From the NCBI GenBank assembly GCA_946480685.1, contig CAMLLI010000253.1, positions 1 to 6,624 on the forward strand: a stretch of DNA of 6,624 nucleotides, written 5' to 3'. The translations under genes were made by a program, and so were the position numbers. The notes beneath the pieces were generated by a model, which made no database searches, had not been told where the DNA came from, and worked only from the letters and a program-made list of their open reading frames with translations. Of the stretch, positions 4,794 through 6,624 are shown piece after piece (within the stretch, counting starts at the first letter, position 1; the number at the start of each line of letters is the position of its first letter). This stretch comes from an uncultured Flammeovirgaceae bacterium (GTDB taxonomy: Bacteria > Bacteroidota > Bacteroidia > Cytophagales > Cyclobacteriaceae).

Positions 4794-6371
4794 CTAGTGT
4801 CCTACGTTGCTCATATCCACCTGGCTCTTCACCGGCTTCAACATCAACACGAACGGCACACAAATCAAAAAGAATATACCTATACCCAGAAACACATCCA
4901 TATAGGTAAGTAACATTGCCTGTCTCATTACCATTACATCCATCAGTTTGTTGGCTTGCATCGAAGCCTGATCGATCGCTGAACCGTTGGCTAAAAAGTT
5001 GGCTTTCATCCCGGCGAGACGTTGCTGCACATCGAGGTCGTATGGCGATATATGATTGGCCAGATCACTGCGATGCTGTACGCTCTTGCGGGAGATATAG
5101 GTGCTGATCAACGCAATCCCGAAAGATCCACCCAACTGGCGAACCATACCGGTGAACGCTGCACCCTGTCCTATCTCTTTGCCTTTCAGTGACGACAGCG
5201 CTAATGTTGTTGTAGGCACGAATAAAAATCCAAGTCCTATACCGCGCAGCATCAACATCCAGAAGAAATCTCCTTCTCCGGTAAACGGTGTTATCACGGT
5301 ATAGGCCCACAAACTGAAACCGAAGAAAGCCGAGAAGCCGATAGCAATAAGATACTTTTGCGATACACCTTTCTGAATAGCACGACCTACAATGGGCATC
5401 ATCAAACCGGTGGCAATAGAACTCGGCACCAGCATTAACCCCGCCTGAAAGGCCGTCCATCCCAATGAGTTTTGTGTGAATAACGGAATAACAAATGTAG
5501 ATCCGTACAAACCGAACCCGAGTATAAATGAAAGCACTGTGCCTATAGCAAGATTCTTATCCTTCAATACCCTGAGCTCCACGGCCGGATCTTTTGCTAC
5601 CAGCTCGCGCCATATAAAGAGATATACTCCCAACACGGCCACTACCGAGAACACCACGATCCATGCGTCTTCAAACCAATCATGCTCCTGTCCTTTTTCC
5701 AGTACAAACTGAAGCGAACCTACGGCCAGTATCAGGAAGAGTATACCAAACCAATCAACATCGGCCAGTGATTTCTTCCCTCCGTAATTCGGACTCTTTA
5801 CATACGAAAGTGTAAGGAGAGTAGCGATGACACCTATCGGAATGTTAATGTAAAATATATAGGGCCATGAAAAATGATCCACTATATATCCTCCCAAGGG
5901 AGGGCCCAGCGTAGGGCCGACAATTACACCCATACCATATAGTGCCTGTGCCATACCTCGCTTCTCAGGAGGATATACTTCAGTGATAATGGTTTGTGAT
6001 GTTACCAGCAATGCTCCACCGCCAAGTCCTTGTATGAACCGGAAGAAAACAAGCTCCCATATATTTGTAGCATTGCCGCACAGAAAAGATGCTACGGTAA
6101 AGATCACGATGGACACGGCAAAGTAATTTCTTCTGCCAAACTGTTGCGATAGCCAGCTGGTAAGCGGCACAATAATAACGTTGGCTATAGCATAAGCTGT
6201 AATTACCCAGCTTACGTCATTTAATGTAGCCCCCAGGTTTCCCTTCATTTCATTGAGGGCTACGTTTACGATGGTTGTATCTATAATTTCAAGGAGGGCA
6301 CACATTATCGCAGTAACGGTAATGATCACCCTGTTGAAACCATACTCAACCAATGATTCTTGCTGAACCAT
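4794..6371 (-). CDS. emrB: DHA2-family multidrug exporter (EmrB/QacA type, 14 membrane helices)
   Basis: An inner-membrane proton-driven drug antiporter of the major facilitator superfamily, 525 residues, the usual length for EmrB. Hydrophobic segments can be placed at about 13-33, 52-74, 83-99, 105-127, 142-164, 170-191, 206-225, 235-254, 275-297, 305-327, 339-359, 368-391, 404-426 and 487-511, giving the 14 helices of the DHA2 group. Family motifs visible are IIDTTIVNVAL (29-39, with the conserved Asp31 in helix 1), the motif A loop ending FGRR (78-81), RFIQGLGGG (111-119, motif B with Arg111) and GVIVGPTLGPPLGG (148-161, the antiporter motif C). A long loop between helices 13 and 14 (about 427-486) is outside the membrane and typical of EmrB. 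It starts 12 bp after the adaptor gene, so the two form an EmrAB-type tripartite pump, probably with a TolC-like outer-membrane channel. Substrates cannot be read from sequence. The operon ends at the terminator downstream. Confidence 0.95.
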   Translation of the reverse strand: MVQQESLVEYGFNRVIITVTAIMCALLEIIDTTIVNVALNEMKGNLGATLNDVSWVITAYAIANVIIVPLTSWLSQQFGRRNYFAVSIVIFTVASFLCGNATNIWELVFFRFIQGLGGGALLVTSQTIITEVYPPEKRGMAQALYGMGVIVGPTLGPPLGGYIVDHFSWPYIFYINIPIGVIATLLTLSYVKSPNYGGKKSLADVDWFGILFLILAVGSLQFVLEKGQEHDWFEDAWIVVFSVVAVLGVYLFIWRELVAKDPAVELRVLKDKNLAIGTVLSFILGFGLYGSTFVIPLFTQNSLGWTAFQAGLMLVPSSIATGLMMPIVGRAIQKGVSQKYLIAIGFSAFFGFSLWAYTVITPFTGEGDFFWMLMLRGIGLGFLFVPTTTLALSSLKGKEIGQGAAFTGMVRQLGGSFGIALISTYISRKSVQHRSDLANHISPYDLDVQQRLAGMKANFLANGSAIDQASMQANKLMDVMVMRQAMLLTYMDVFLGIGIFFLICVPFVLMLKPVKSQVDMSNVGH

Positions 6372-6383
6372 GTATATATACTC

Positions 6384-6624
6384 TTAATCTAAATGTACGT
6401 CAACAATCACGTTCATACCTGCGCGTAGCAGACTTGCTTTTTCAGGAGTATCGGTAAGTATAATTTTTACCGGCACACGCTGCACTACTTTTACAAAGTT
6501 ACCCGATGCATTATCAGCCGGCAGTAAGGCAAACTTGGCACCCGTAGCAGGCGATATAGATTCTACTTTACCTTTGAACGACTCATGCGGGAAAGCATCT
6601 ACTTCGATCTCTACTTCCTGGCCT
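6384..6624 (-). CDS. emrA: HlyD/EmrA-family periplasmic adaptor, C-terminal fragment (runs off the right edge)
   Basis: The last 79 codons and the stop are in the window; the first base of the window's right edge belongs to a split codon. The fragment starts GQEVEIEVDAFPHESFKGKV and continues ESISPATGAKFALLPADNAS, then GNFVKVVQRVPVKIIL, and ends with LLRAGMNVIVDVHLD. This is the beta-barrel and membrane-proximal end of HlyD/EmrA adaptors: the FxGKVxxIxPATGAxFALLPxxNAxGNFVKVVQRxPVKI block and the RxGMxVxVxI ending are characteristic. The protein is expected to be anchored in the inner membrane by one N-terminal helix and to bridge the exporter to an outer-membrane channel. The exporter gene begins 12 bp downstream, so the two are almost certainly cotranscribed. 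The promoter and any regulator lie outside the window. Confidence 0.95.
   Translation of the reverse strand, partial: GQEVEIEVDAFPHESFKGKVESISPATGAKFALLPADNASGNFVKVVQRVPVKIILTDTPEKASLLRAGMNVIVDVHLD

Noticed and set aside
5065..5460. A 131-codon minus-strand frame inside the exporter gene
   Set aside because: It is an out-of-frame reading of the EmrB-type gene, rich in Arg, Cys and Tyr, with no family resemblance.

Overview
The window reads as a chromosomal segment of a Bacteroidota bacterium, probably from the Cytophagales or Chitinophagales side of the phylum. The clues are a TTTG / TAnnTTTG-type promoter in front of rpmH, starts without a clear Shine-Dalgarno sequence, a signal peptide ending in Ser-Ala-Gln, moderate AT richness, and a set of housekeeping genes that is familiar from this phylum. 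The taxon is an inference from these features, not from a search. Every gene I can support lies on the minus strand, so transcription runs from high to low coordinates.

In transcription order, the right edge (6624 to 4682) carries the 3' end of a periplasmic adaptor gene (HlyD/EmrA type) and, 12 bp later, a complete 14-helix DHA2-family drug exporter (EmrB/QacA type). This efflux operon is closed by a strong rho-independent terminator with a long imperfect stem at 4682-4765. Next comes a secreted glycerophosphodiester phosphodiesterase (3673-4587), then a PfkB-family kinase most like adenosine kinase (2599-3597) with a possible promoter of its own.

The left third (1 to about 2500) is a translation-centred block: rpmH (ribosomal protein L34, 53 codons), rnpA (RNase P protein), a membrane-anchored S41 C-terminal processing peptidase, and the first 24 codons of tsaB, a tRNA t6A modification gene. 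The peptidase stop and the tsaB start overlap as TAATG. rpmH has a good candidate promoter at 2468-2499 and a small hairpin in its short leader. yidD and yidC, which follow rnpA in many other bacteria, are absent here.

I found no mobile element, CRISPR array, tRNA, rRNA or phage gene, and no plus-strand gene. No intergenic gap exceeds about 210 bp. The region looks ordinary: I do not see a previously undescribed system, and the items worth a second look are regulatory and gene-order details.
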